Part shown: piece after piece, positions 10,255 through 21,563 of the stretch
Numbering within the stretch: position 1 is the first letter of the stretch
Layout of the letters: the number at the start of each line of letters is the position of its first letter
Assembly (NCBI RefSeq): GCF_000001735.4
Contig: NC_003074.8
Location: 7,688,101-7,752,100 of the forward strand
Direction: 5' to 3'
DNA: 64,000 nucleotides
Source: Arabidopsis thaliana
Taxonomy: Eukaryota; Streptophyta; Magnoliopsida; Brassicales; Brassicaceae
Notes under the pieces: generated by a model
Databases searched by the model: none
Told to the model about the DNA's origin: nothing
Seen by the model: the letters and a program-made list of their open reading frames with translations, nothing else
Position numbers and translations under genes: made by a program

Positions 10255-10680
10255 CTTATGTCGTGTGTAACTGTGTAATTAGTTTTGCTCTTCTTAACTA
10301 TTCCTTCTTGTTACTGATTTCCTCTACAGTTTTGTCATTGTATTGTGTCAAGTAAGTCACAAGAGAGTTTAGTTGTATAGTTGTATGTCTTTATATATAT
10401 ATATATACGGCAAAAGCTAATTATCGTTGTATGTCTACTTTTTTTTTTTTTTTTTCGAAAGTTGTATGTCTACTCATGTTGATGTTGTTCTCCCTTTCTT
10501 TTTAAGCAATGCTGTTCTTCTACAAAAGTCTTTGATATATTACCTTTCTATGTGGCCATTTGAGTAAAACCACAATTTTTTTTTAATTAGGAAACTCGTG
10601 TTTGTTGTATTTACTCCTAGATTTGCTTGTAATTCCGTTTTTATCCATTGGACTAACCACCAACTCAAATTTTCAAGAAA
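10255..10680 (-). promoter_or_regulatory. Orphan ASK-array promoter with no gene below it
   Basis: The sequence around 10330-10680 matches the promoter upstream of the 80-aa gene, including (plus-strand letters) GTATTGTGTCAAGTAAGTCA, CTACTCATGTTGATGTTGTT and a TTAGGAAACTCGTGTTTG tract. The leader-like part at about 10270-10325 also resembles the 80-aa gene's 5' UTR (GAGGAAA and AACAAGAA, minus sense). The coding exons expected at lower coordinates are absent. It is probably what remains of a lost tandem copy. Confidence 0.5.
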
Positions 10681-10735
10681 AAAATGAAGATTAACAATGC
10701 ACTATGATGTTGTGTACATTACATACGCACTTGAA

Positions 10736-11580
10736 AACATTGAAAGGTTATATAATCTGTAACCTTTATTTGAAATTTCATATGTTTTAATACTTTCAAT
10801 TAATATATGGTCTTTGATTTTATATTTTCCATATCTCTTTGTCATTTCTTAATATATACCAAAAATGTTCCAATTAAGTAACTTCCGCACACAGTTTTAA
10901 ATTTTAATTCAAAAAAGAAGAACTCATCCACTGTTTTTTCGCATAAAGAATATAAGAATTTATTCAATAATATGAAATTTTACTTTATAATAAAATCAAA
11001 ATCCAGTAGTTTGCGAAATTAAGTTCATTACTTCACTGTTGCTTTACGAATAAGTCTGAAATTTGAATATGTCTATATCTTATACGTATCTATAAATATA
11101 TCTATATAATATATATTATATTGCAGTTTTTTTGTTTTTTTTTTTGTAAACTGCAGTTTTTGTTTTTCGTGAAAACATATTGTATAGATCTCAATTTTTT
11201 AGAAAAGAAATATGTCAATATATATATATATATATATATAACTTTTTTTAGTTAAATGTATGTAGCTTTTAATATTTCGTCTGACTTTTGTATAATTTTA
11301 AATACATTTTATAAGATTAACAAGCCATAACCTGTCAGAAATTTAATAAAAAAAAAATAAAGGAATGCAAAAGTATTTTATCGAGTAAAGAAGAGTATTT
11401 TTGTAAGTATTATCACAACAAACGAAATATATGTCTACTTTCATTATTTGATTATTGAACTCTGATGAACTCATCATCAACTACATTGATCAAGAAATTG
11501 AAAAACACACACTAAAGAAGAAAACGAAAAGAAAAGAAAGAAAGCAGCTGCTTTCATTATTGGATTATCGAACGTAGACG
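10736..11580. repeat. Spacer module, copy 2 (partner at 8115-8880)
   Basis: A near-colinear copy of 8115-8880 ending in the ASK10 3' flank. It carries extra TA and poly-T expansions near 11090-11150 and 11215-11241. Confidence 0.75.
11215..11241. repeat. (TA)n microsatellite
   Basis: An uninterrupted TA run inside the spacer module. The partner copy near 8555 has only a short TATATA, so this is a locus-specific expansion. Confidence 0.85.
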
Positions 11581-11676
11581 AAGTCACCATCACCCATATT
11601 GATAACGAAACTGAAAAAAAAACACACTAAAGAAGAAAGAAAAGAAAGAAAGCTGCTTAGTGTTTGCTTCACCCGC

Positions 11677-12135
11677 TCATTCAAAACCCCATTGATTCTC
11701 CCTACGAACCGCTTCTTCTTCCTCATGTGTATAATCATTCTCAATGTTGAAGAATTTGCGAGTGTGCTCCACAGTGTTGTCTTTGATCATATCCGCGACG
11801 GTTTGGCATGCTAGATCAAGAAGGCTTTTGATGTTTAGGTAATTCGCAGCCATAATGAGATCAAAGATCGTGGATTGATATTTTTCCATGAATTCCTTGT
11901 CCCACTTCTTGAGATCCTCGTCGGAGCAAGGATTAGCGGCATCGACGTGGTGCTTGTTGCAGTACTCGATCACCATCTCAAGAATCTTGCCTGTCACTTC
12001 TGGAAGCGGGATTCCATTATCGGTACAATCGTCTTCACTCATATGAGCTATGGTCTGGCATTGGCATGCGGCCTCTTCTTCGACCTCGAATGAGTGACCA
12101 TCGGAGCTCTTCAATATGATCTTCTTCGTCGACAT
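11677..12135 (-). CDS. ASK10: SKP1-like protein ASK10
   Basis: A single-exon gene of 152 aa. It begins [20 protein letters not shown] and keeps the POZ half, [29 protein letters not shown] and the C-terminal helices. The tail has diverged from the sisters ([15 protein letters not shown], then [18 protein letters not shown]), so it ends WGFE rather than WAFE. It is predicted to be an SCF adaptor. It is the outermost member of the array, next to PEX22, and has a single promoter block (about 12258-12365) where ASK8 and ASK9 have two. Confidence 0.95.
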   Translation of the reverse strand: MSTKKIILKSSDGHSFEVEEEAACQCQTIAHMSEDDCTDNGIPLPEVTGKILEMVIEYCNKHHVDAANPCSDEDLKKWDKEFMEKYQSTIFDLIMAANYLNIKSLLDLACQTVADMIKDNTVEHTRKFFNIENDYTHEEEEAVRRENQWGFE

Positions 12136-12257
12136 TATTTTTTCGCTGGGGGGAGATTTTTTCTCTGGAAGATTGAAGAATTGAGAAAATGATTGAGAAT
12201 TGAGAGAAGGATTTCAGTAATAAGGTAATGAAGTTATGAACCTATGCGTTTGTCTAT

Positions 12258-12365
12258 TAATAAGCCCTAATAATTTTCATAGATGCATGTATCGTGTCAA
12301 GCAAGTCACGAAAGCTTGAAGTTTTATGTCTACTCATGTTGATGTTGTTTTCCACTAAAGTCTTT
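12258..12365 (-). promoter_or_regulatory. ASK10 promoter block (single copy)
   Basis: It carries the ATGCATG element and the GTGACTTGCTTGACACGATA stretch (minus sense). The TATA position reads TTATTAATAG, a weakened version of the TATAAATAG found in the sister promoters. Confidence 0.5.
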
Positions 12366-12561
12366 TAAAGCTAAAACCACAACTTTTTATCGTGTTTACT
12401 TGTAAGATTATATGTAATTCAATTTTATATATTGGACTAACCACCTACTCAAATATTCCAAATAAACTTTTTTTATTAAAAATGCACTATGATGTTGTTT
12501 TATACACATAACGCGTCTTCAAAGTTTCTATAAATGCATGCATAAATATCACGTCTTACGC

Positions 12562-12811
12562 AATTAATTGATCTTAATATTATTACACGGCATGTCGAGA
12601 TCTCTTTGTTTTCACTTAATACCACAAATGTTCCAATTAGGAAACTTCAGTACACAGTTTTATTTGATCATCCACTGTTTTTCACAGAATTAATTGATCT
12701 TAGTATTACACGGCAATGTCTAGAAGATCTCTTTGTTTTCTCTTAATACCACAAATGTTCCAATTAGGACAATTCAGTACACAGTTTTATTTGATCATCC
12801 ACTGTTTTTCA
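12562..12811. repeat. Two-copy tandem repeat of about 125 bp
   Basis: Units 12562-12687 and 12688-12811 both start AATTAATTGATCTTA and both contain ACCACAAATGTTCCAATTAG and TTTGATCATCCACTGTTTTT. It lies between ASK10 and PEX22. No coding sense was seen. Confidence 0.8.
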
Positions 12812-13207
12812 CATACAGATCAGGATTTTTTTTACCAACTATATGAAGTATTACTTTATAATATAAATGAATTAAATCAAGGAAAAATATAAGCAAGTCA
12901 TATTTTCTTTAAGCATTTCGATATAGAACTAATCCACACTTCGTCGATGAACTAATGACTAAACAACGGACATTTGTTTATTTCTTAAAGAATTTTGCTA
13001 AGTTGCTAATACAAAAATTACAAACTTGGATACTTTCACAGAGGCACTCGCAGTAATATCTAACTCCAAATGTATATCAAACTTTAATTTAGACACAATC
13101 AAAGAAAAATGAAAAACAAGTTTCAAGTTTCAGCCTAAGAGACACTCGATCAACGATGCTTAAGTCAGGACAACGTAATATCTTTCACCTCTCTTTTTTT
13201 GTTGATA

Positions 13208-15118
13208 TTAAACACTTCCAAAGAACTGTTCTATTGACTGCGAGGTGAACACATTTGGAGCTGTTCGCTCGGGTTTCACCGTAGCGACATGAAGCTGATA
13301 TTTGATGAACCTCTGCAAATAAGAGGGGAATGAGTTAAACTAAAAGCTAAGGTAAGAATGTAAATGAGTAAACAAGGAAATGACTTTACAGCTAGTTGTG
13401 TGCTGATTTCCGGGTTTGTATCAATATGCCAGTCAGGTTCTAGCTGTCTGACAAAGGAAGTTCTTCCTATCTCTGTACTACAAAAGAGCACCTGCAATTT
13501 CATGTTTACAGAATTGTGATTCTTACATTTTCTCGAAACATACACAGCAATATCGAAAGTCATGCTTTGATACGATTATTGGAAGGCTTTCTAAGACCGC
13601 TAACGAGTGCAAGATTTTGTAGAAGAAAGCTTGATTTGAATACCTTATCTTTGACTAAACCACCAGATGTAAAAACTCCTGCATTCTCTAAAGCCTGTAA
13701 AACTTTGGCCTGCAAATTAGAGCTCAAAATGTGAGTTTCAGAAACTACTGACAATAAGCATATAGTAACACCAATGAACTCGATTCCTCTAATAATGTAA
13801 AGATATGTGCTTAAGAATCCTTCTAATTACACATTATTCATCGACCAACTATTATCGATATGAATATCCATGTAATGTTATGACCTACTGCCCGAGTATT
13901 TAAGCTAACCATGTTCAATAATAACCACAACTAATTTACTCTGTCCTACTAGAGACTAGTTCCAACACGAAGGCAAACAAAAGAACACGAATGAGAGAGA
14001 AAAACAAATGCTCACCTCGCTTTCATCGTCAAGAACTCTTTCCATAAGATACAAATCACTATACTTTGTAATCTCTAGTAGAACTTCCAAAACAGATGAC
14101 CTCACTGTGGCTTGTTTCTGCATAAAATCACTCGTCTCAGATACAAACGCATCACACACTATATAAATAAAATCTCAAAACGAAAATATCATTACTTGGA
14201 GTTCTTCTGGACTTGTTTCCTCAAGAATTACTCCAAGAAGACGGCATGTTACCTACAAATGCATATTAGACAACTCAATAATAAAACCAACGCTTCAATA
14301 AGGTGCCTAACATGACCAAACACTATCCATAGCTCTGAGAATATTAATACTGATATAAAATTACCTTCCTTCCTTCACTAAGCTTCTGTCTAACTATTTG
14401 CCCCAAAGTAGGCTGCAAAAATACAGAACAAAGTGAATAATACTCTATAACACAAAATTTCAAACTGTTTAGAGAAAAAGAATGTTACTTTAACAGGTTG
14501 AAAGAACTGATCAACAACATCTTGCACCGCATTATCCTCACGAGGCGAAGAAACTTCCGGAGCAACCGAAGAAGCTAGATTCGACTGAGAAGCAGCAGCA
14601 GCAGCACTAGACGTTTCAGCATTGTGAATCCTACGCTTCGGCTGCCTTCTCTGACGTTGCTCTCCGGGCGTTCTTATCGCCCTCCACGTAAATATCACCG
14701 CAATCGCAAGCCCCGCAATCGCACCAATTGATCTTGAATCCTAAATCACAACAACATCAATAGCAAAAACAAATCAACTTACATAACAATAATAACTCAA
14801 AAGTTTCGATCTTTCTAATCCCAAATCACCTAAAATCACTCAAATTTGAGCTGAATCATAACATTAAGTAATTAGTTTCATCAATTTGAAGATCAATTTG
14901 TCAAAAATTGGATTCACTTCCCACCAACGAAAAACCACAATTCACACCAGATCCGATACAGAAACGTTGTAAATAGAGAGAGAGATCGAGAAAGGAACCA
15001 GATTTCGAATCGATGTAGTGGAGAAAAGGCTTGACATTTTGAAAGCAACGTAAGCGCTTAAACGCTTAATCAACCGAACGATCTCTTCAGTAGGCGACGG
15101 CGACGACGATTCCGCCAT
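13208..15118 (-). CDS. PEX22: Peroxin 22, peroxisomal membrane anchor for PEX4
   Basis: Eight coding exons join in frame to 283 aa, the A. thaliana PEX22 length: 15118-14999, 14740-14489, 14412-14365, 14252-14196, 14117-14016, 13709-13644, 13491-13390 and 13312-13208. The start chosen is MAESSSPSPTEE at 15118. An in-frame ATG nine bases upstream would add MKL. A membrane segment at about residues 44-62 (IGAIAGLAIAVIFTW) is followed by basic residues (RQRRQPKRR), and then a soluble domain. PEX22 tethers the ubiquitin-conjugating enzyme PEX4 to the peroxisome so that the PEX5 import receptor can be recycled. The final exon ends QSIEQFFGSV. The 3' flank has been copied into the ASK array (6515-6663). 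Confidence 0.96.
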
Positions 15119-15826
15119 TAATTTCACCTTTCCTTCAAAGCCAATTTCAAATACGTCGTCGGTTTAAACACGAACGTCCAGATTCTTAGCTTCAGCTTTC
15201 AGATATGGGGCACTGTTCTCGAGCCTCCTCCCTGAACTAAGAGAGAAAAGAGGAATTTTACTTTTCCATTAGAACACAACTAGGCAAAGTCAATTTGTTT
15301 GGACACGTGTCTTGTTAAACACGTGGTGGTGGATGAGCGTGTGAGACCATTGTTTTTTATCATAGGGTGCGATGGATCTGATCTGTACGAAACGGTGCGT
15401 TTTGCTCTTATGTAAAGGAAATTTTACACGATAAACCGAAGACGATTGGAGGAGTAAGAAAACTAGGAAACTAGAATTGGATTTTGGTTTGTTGTTGTTG
15501 GATACTTAAGTCATCATGGAGTATCATTTTACAGTGAAAAGAAGAAAATAGAGAGATGAACCTGAAGAACAAAACAACATGTGCAAAATGTAGGAAAAAA
15601 TAGCTTATATCATTTAGTTGAAATCTACAAACTATTTAACTTAACAGATTTACATTGTAAAATCTCTAGTATACATAGTTTGAGATTTCAATTATTTTTC
15701 TCTAGCAAAAATTTGAGATAATTTCTTCAAAATATAAATAAAATTTCGATAGTTAGTGCGTAAACTTTTTCTGTCAACCAAACGCGTTCAGTTAAAAGTT
15801 ATATTAAAAAAATTCATATACATATA
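15119..15826. other. Spacer between PEX22 and CYCP2;1 with a G-box pair
   Basis: PEX22 upstream region and CYCP2;1 3' side. Two CACGTG cores lie 16 bp apart at 15304-15309 and 15320-15325, about 190 bp upstream of the PEX22 start. No gene seen. Confidence 0.6.
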
Positions 15827-16713
15827 TCAAACATATAAAGATGATAAAGTAGATGCTGGAGAGAGACTTTCTTGCATTGGTTGAATATCTTTGAGGGAAG
15901 AAACGGCGTCGTTTAGTTGCATCTCTTTTTCGAGGTGAAAGCAATAGCTCTCGAAAACTCTAAAACTCACAGTAACTCTAAAGTCAAGAAGAAAGAGAAG
16001 CTCCAACTCCATTTTGTTCAAGTCTGCATTGCTTACGCCTCCAACCCGAGCATAGAACTCGTTGTTGTAGTGCCTGTGAATATGAAATTTGTTAGAAAAA
16101 ACGAAAACCTCTCTTATCTCATCCAATACATGTTGAAACCTTGAAATCAATAACTTAAAAGGGGCACTTAACATACATATAGGTACAAAGTTTGTCCTCA
16201 TTTTATATTGGTTAGATATAAAATGTATCTTTCATTTTGTTAATCAATTAAGATACAACTATGATCTATAGTTTCATGATTAGTCTAATTTCAAGATATT
16301 ATAGAAATTCAAGAAAGGCTTACTTACACGTCATCTAGTATCTTGGCAGCAATCATGACACAAGTGACGAGGAGTCTATGAACATTCAAGGAGACAACCA
16401 AAGAACCAGGATGCTTATGAGCCAACCGGTCTATGTACACATACCCAACAACGAAACATGCCGGGCTACATTTTGTGTACTTATATATCCTCTCAAGGTA
16501 TTTAGCTATACTTATGCTCGGCGCTCTCACGCCGTGAAACGCCTCCAAGCTCTTCCCAAATCCCTTAGTTTGCTTAGCTAACCACTCGTTTCGTGCCACG
16601 AGCTTCTCCATCACATGGGAGATTATAGTCAGCACTCTTGGAGTGGCTGCTTCCGTTGCCGATTCTGGTCCCACGACCGGGTCCAGTTCATCGTCTCCGG
16701 CTGCGGTTAACAT
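15827..16713 (-). CDS. CYCP2;1: P-type (PHO80-like) cyclin CYCP2;1
   Basis: Two exons, 16713-16328 and 16073-15827, join across a phase-2 intron (GAC GT|G CAC) to give 210 aa, the known length. The cyclin box runs from about residue 45 to 160: RAPSISIAKYLERIYKYTKC, CFVVGYVYIDRLAHKHPG, NVHRLLVTCVMIAAKILDDV and then ELELLFLLDFRVTVSF. This is the pattern of plant U/P cyclins related to yeast PHO80. CYCP2;1 is reported as a direct target of the homeobox factor STIP/WOX9 that helps sugar-dependent activation of meristem cell division through CDKs. It is transcribed divergently from COL12/BBX10, with about 1.9 kb between the start codons. Confidence 0.95.
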
Positions 16714-16763
16714 GGGTTCTCTTCAGTTTTCGTTAATGGGCCATGTTGTATAGTTCGTTTTGG

Positions 16764-16771
16764 GTATATAT
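16764..16771 (-). promoter_or_regulatory. Probable TATA box of CYCP2;1
   Basis: The minus strand reads CATATATACCC about 50-60 bp above the ATG. The distance is short but workable. Confidence 0.35.
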
Positions 16772-16868
16772 GGCTTGTAGATTGGGTGGTTGAGATACGA
16801 TGAGCTTAAGATGTTACGTGGGGATGTTATCATGTTTCGTCTGACTTTGGACGAGTGTGAGATGGTTT

Positions 16869-16880
16869 TGACACGTGTCA
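16869..16880. promoter_or_regulatory. 12-bp palindromic G-box
   Basis: TGACACGTGTCA is a perfect 12-bp palindrome around a CACGTG core, about 160 bp upstream of the CYCP2;1 start. G-box palindromes of this kind are bound by bZIP and bHLH (PIF) factors. Confidence 0.55.
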
Positions 16881-18062
16881 CTTCGCGAGAAGATAGGATT
16901 CCGATGATTTTTGTATACCTTGAGCAATGAAATTAGTTATCATTTATCAAACAAATAACTTTATTTTCCACTTAATTTTCTGCATATTACTAGCATTATT
17001 ACCCAAAATTAAGTTTCCGGGTCTTGGTCCATAATTTTCTCGTCCGGTACAATTTCCTTTGAAAAGTCTCACAGTACACAAATTTTACTACATACGCTGG
17101 AATATATTCTTGATGTAAATACTATATATAGATGTAAATTAATGTTAGATACATTATTTGAAAAAAGGCATACGCGTTGCCGGTCACTGCATACATGTTT
17201 AATGTTTTGATAAGGAGAGTTTATGCATAGGTCATATAATGTTATGTGGCCATTTTTTCTTATCTCTGTTTTGAAGTTCATTTATCTTTGTTTACGTTAA
17301 TAGTTATCATGTTTCTTACTTTTATCTATCAAATCTATATATCATTTTCTTTGCATAAGGCATTTTTTTCTTAAATTGTATCCTTTTAAATAGTTAGGTT
17401 GGTGTGCAACTTCTTAAAAAGAAAAGTTAGTTCTTTGAGGATTATATCAAAAGATAATTACTAGTTCAAATTTTACAATTTTCTTTTAGAAACAAATTTT
17501 TTACGAAATAGCTGACAACATTTTTTAGGTTAGGAATCCCAAAATTTGAGGGTAGCCTGATCAAAAAGTTAGAAATGCTAACAACTTATTTCTATTCAAG
17601 AGTCAACTGCATAGCCATTATACATGCATGTACATTAAACTGATGATAATATAGAAGTTGATGTGGCCTAGTCTATTTCAAATGAAATGACTCAATGATC
17701 TCACATCTATATATCAAATGTTAGAGATACCAAAAGACATCACACAATTCAGAAAAACTGATAACTCTTTCAAACTAGTTGAGAACATATTTTCGAAAAA
17801 GAAACGTACGTGGCTCAATATTCAAGTAAATTACGACATGTATTACACGTATAAACGATATCAATAAATTTATTGGGAACCACAAGTAAGTAACACTAGT
17901 AATAGCTAGTATCGACCCGAAACAACGAGTTTTAAGGTTTGCCACAGAGCACAAAATCTATCGAGCAAGAAAAAAATCAGATAGTACTATCTTGACAAGC
18001 GATATAATCACAATTACCTATGCATGTCTTCATAATAAATCACGTCAAGGCTCATAATTACG
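16881..18062. other. Intergenic region between divergent CYCP2;1 and COL12/BBX10
   Basis: AT-rich, no gene seen. Weak CATGCATG-like elements occur near 17620. Confidence 0.5.
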
Positions 18063-18110
18063 CCACGTGGATTTTAACCGCGTGGACACACGTTTTCACA
18101 AGGTATAAAA
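18063..18110 (+). promoter_or_regulatory. Core promoter of COL12/BBX10: G-box plus TATA
   Basis: A G-box CCACGTGG at 18063-18070 lies about 33 bp above a TATA element (GGTATAAAAG, 18102-18111). The leader and the long 5' UTR follow. The layout suggests a light-responsive promoter. Confidence 0.6.
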
Positions 18111-18335
18111 GAAGCAACCCTACCTCTCTTTCTTCTACGTGATTCGCACACCACTGTAAAAGTGTAAAAAAACTCTTTTTTTGTTCTTCTTCACATTTCA
18201 TTCGATTCAAAAAATATTCTGTTCTTAGATTGTAATCTGTTTTTTTTTCTGTAATCTCCCATTATTGGGTTTTGAATTTCTCGTCATTTTACGAAAAAGG
18301 TTGTGAATCGGCCTAATCGATCTCGGTCGTCATAA

Positions 18336-18549
18336 GTGAGTGCTTCTTCCTCCGTATTAGCTCTCAAAAACATTTGTGTTTCTATTTGAAACGTAACAAT
18401 TTACGATATTTTTCCTCACAAATTAATGTAATTGAAACACAAAACCCTATCATGCATGATGCACCCATATATTACCATCTTTAATTCCAAAATCATCATT
18501 TTCCTTCCATGATTTGTATCTGAAATGGTCATGCATCTATGTTGCGCAG
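18336..18549 (+). other. Probable intron in the 5' leader of COL12/BBX10
   Basis: A strong donor (AA|GTGAGTG) at 18336 and an acceptor (TTGCGCAG) ending at 18549 lie between the TATA box and the start codon. The interval is T-rich. This is an inference from splice signals only. Confidence 0.45.
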
Positions 18550-18647
18550 GATCTTACGTGTGTTTTACTAATCGTGAAACAATATCAACGTCAGATTCTT
18601 CTCTATACACTTTTCTTTAAGTTTACCCAATCATCATGTCTCCAAGT

Positions 18648-19993
18648 ATGGAGCCAAAGTGTGACCATTGTGCAACCTCGCAAGCATTGATTTACTGCAA
18701 ATCCGATTTGGCTAAACTATGCCTAAACTGCGACGTCCATGTACACTCTGCGAATCCTCTGTCTCACAGGCACATACGCTCTTTGATCTGCGAGAAATGC
18801 TTCTCACAGCCAGCCGCAATCCGCTGTCTCGACGAGAAGGTTTCATACTGCCAAGGATGTCATTGGCACGAAAGCAACTGTTCGGAGTTAGGACACAGAG
18901 TTCAGAGCTTGAATCCTTTCTCTGGTTGTCCTTCTCCTACAGATTTTAACAGAATGTGGTCTTCAATTCTTGAACCTCCTGTCTCCGGCTTGCTTAGTCC
19001 GTTCGTTGGTTCTTTTCCCTTGAATGATCTCAACAATACCATGTTCGATACCGCTTATTCCATGGTACCACACAACATCAGTTACACTCAGAATTTCAGT
19101 GATAATTTGTCTTTCTTTTCCACGGAATCTAAGGTAATAATTAAAGGAGTGAAAAGTGTTCCTTATAAGTTCTTGATGAAAAATACAGTTCTTATTTGTG
19201 TGTATGTTCCAGGGATATCCTGATATGGTTCTTAAACTTGAAGAAGGAGAAGAAGATCTATGTGAAGGGCTTAACTTGGATGATGCACCATTAAACTTTG
19301 ACGTAGGAGATGATATTATCGGATGTTCATCAGAAGTACACATAGAACCGGACCATACGGTACCAAATTGCCTATTGATTGACAAGACTAACACATCCAG
19401 CTTTACCGGCTCCAACTTTACTGTAGACAAGGCTCTAGAGGTCTCTTTCGCTTTTTTGTTGTCGTTGTTGTAGTTTCTAGTACCTCAAGAAAGTTTCTAA
19501 TATAAATTGTGTTATTCTGTTTCCAGGCATCGCCACCAGGTCAGCAAATGAACATCAACACTGGACTTCAGCTTCCTCTATCACCTGTCTTGTTCGGACA
19601 AATCCATCCATCTCTTAACATCACTGGTGAAAACAATGCAGCTGATTACCAGGATTGTGGGATGTCTCCAGGGTTTATAATGAGTGAAGCGCCATGGGAA
19701 ACGAATTTTGAAGTTAGTTGTCCACAAGCAAGAAACGAGGCTAAGTTGAGATACAAGGAGAAGAAATTAAAGCGCTCGTAAGTTTATTACTAATCATTAC
19801 AAAACAGAGTTTATACCAACTTGGATCAGGTTTAATGGTGTTTTTCTTTTTTTTTAATTGTAGTTTTGGGAAACAGATTCGATATGCATCTCGCAAAGCA
19901 AGAGCTGACACGAGGAAAAGAGTGAAAGGAAGATTTGTGAAAGCTGGTGACAGTTATGATTATGATCCATCATCACCGACGACGAACAATTGA
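18648..19993 (+). CDS. COL12: CONSTANS-like 12 / BBX10, two B-boxes plus CCT domain
   Basis: Four exons (18648-19133, 19213-19440, 19527-19777, 19864-19993) join to 364 aa starting MEPKCDHC. An in-frame ATG at 18636 would add MSPS. I prefer 18648 because it has A at -3 and G at +4 and gives the published length. B-box 1 runs from about residue 4 ([24 protein letters not shown]), and B-box 2 from about 45 ([21 protein letters not shown]). The CCT domain near the C-terminus ([20 protein letters not shown], then [20 protein letters not shown]) is split by the last intron. It is a nuclear regulator reported to interact with the COP1/SPA complex and to delay flowering. It lies tail to tail with BBX31. 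Confidence 0.95.
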
Positions 19994-21197
19994 AATTTAC
20001 AAAAATAATGTACAGTCTTCTTTCCCAAACAGACTTAAACCATGCTTCATGATGATGATAAAGGTTGGTAAAAACAGTTTCTTGTCGGGAAAGTAATGTA
20101 TTGTTTGTCTTATTGTGTATAGTTTTTGTGAATCGAAGAAATCAACATGTTGAGGCATGGGAACGTTGGAGAACTAAATAAAGTTGGTGGAAAGCCAAAA
20201 TGGTGAAAATTATTTAGTAACTTCTTTTATTTACAGAATCTCTTTTGTTTTTGATTATTTTTAAGTTGGGTTTTTCCTTTTATAGGACAAATCCTAATTT
20301 ATCTCTTTATAAATAAATTTCCTAGCTGTTTTTTTTTTTATTAATAATAAAGTAGCAGTGATTACAATCTGCTCCATTACAGAGCTCGCGTTTAACGTGT
20401 TTCAAGAGAACAATTCTCTACTTATTAAGCATTGCATTATGAAGATGTTTCACTTGCAAAAAGTTTAGTTATTACCCCACTGGTTTAGAACCAATTGGTT
20501 CTTAGTTTTGAATCTTAACCTTATTTTAAATTAAAATGTTGTTTTTACTAAGTTAAGAAAAGTTAGGAGGAAGTTTAACTAATTTCTATTTCAATGGTTA
20601 AGAACTATTGGATTCTTAAAAAACAACAATTCAAAAATGTCTATCCACTCAAAATACAACACATATACTCTTCTTAGTTTTAAGAAAACATCTTAATTAA
20701 GATGTTTATCTTAGCTAAGGTTTGTTGTTTCATTAAATTTAATCACTTTTATTGCTAAGAATACAAGGCTGGAGTTGCTTTTATGTACCTTTAAATTAAG
20801 GAAAATGACAAGTCCAAAGAAGTAGTGAGAAAGATTTACTACACTAAAATAAATATCTAACAAAATACCAAACAGAGAGTTTGGTGAGTTAATTTTTTTT
20901 TACAGCAGTTTTATGGAACTTTTTGTTTGTTGGTTACAAACATTGCTTAGTAGAAAAAAGCAAAAGATTCGAAGAATAACTCAATAACAACAAACGATCC
21001 TTGTTTCTTCCCTTTCTATTGCAGATATTTTTTGCTATTTTTAGTCACTACCCATTTCTTAAAATTCTTTTTTTTTTTTCATTACACATTTCTTAAAATT
21101 CTAAGCTTCATAAAATTAAAATTTTCAGATTTTTCTTAAAAGAAAATTGCATAAAAACCCTAGAATATTTATAGCTTACACCAAAAAAATCTAATAA
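19994..21197. other. Spacer between convergent COL12 and BBX31
   Basis: This holds both 3' UTRs. Within 20460-20790, palindrome-rich AT sequence with CCAATTGG and ATCTTAATTAAGAT ends in GGCTGGAGTTGCTTTTA. This resembles the ends of small non-autonomous DNA elements common in Brassicaceae. The family was not identified and no target-site duplication was confirmed. Confidence 0.35.
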
Positions 21198-21563
21198 TCA
21201 GAGAAAAACAAACGGAACCTCATGATTATCTTGTTCACTTCTATTCTCCACGGTGGTTTCTCCGACCGTCGTCACCGACGGTAAAACAACGTGGAAGTCA
21301 TGATCTCCGACGAGGCACCGGCGCGTGAGTTTCTGACAAGAAGTGCATAGCACGCGCCTTACGTGTCTCCAAGCTAGAAAATTCGCTCCATGAACCCACC
21401 GGTCACATTTTCTACAGAGGAACGCCGAGTCCGCTTCACAGAACACGGAGGCGTCTCCGTCGCAAAGCTCACACCTTACCGGAACACTCGGTCTCGTGCA
21501 GAGACTCCGGCAACCTCCTCCGTCACTTCTTCTGCTCTCTTCATTATTCAAGCCTCTACACAT
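21198..21563 (-). CDS. BBX31: BBX31 / microProtein MIP1a, single B-box with PFVFL tail
   Basis: A single-exon gene of 121 aa from MCRGLNNEESRR. An in-frame ATG 9 bp upstream would add MRK. One B-box at about residues 30-72 is visible as RCELCDGDASVFCEADSAFL, CRKCDRWVHGANFLAWRHVR and VLCTSCQ. There is no second B-box and no CCT domain. The protein ends in PFVFL, the motif that recruits TOPLESS co-repressors in MIP1a/b. MIP1a pairs with CONSTANS through the B-box to repress FT and flowering, and BBX31 also acts in UV-B and light responses downstream of HY5. A G-box (CACGTG, 21719-21724) above a TATA (TATATAAA, 21658-21665) fits that regulation. Confidence 0.96.
   Translation of the reverse strand: MCRGLNNEESRRSDGGGCRSLCTRPSVPVRCELCDGDASVFCEADSAFLCRKCDRWVHGANFLAWRHVRRVLCTSCQKLTRRCLVGDHDFHVVLPSVTTVGETTVENRSEQDNHEVPFVFL

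Noticed and set aside
10391-10410. TA-rich run as a regulatory element
   Set aside because: A simple microsatellite in a decayed spacer. No conserved context.
20460-20790. MITE with defined ends between COL12 and BBX31
   Set aside because: The sequence is suggestive (CCAATTGG palindromes, GGAGTTGC end), but matched terminal repeats and target-site duplications could not be shown. It is mentioned only as spacer content.
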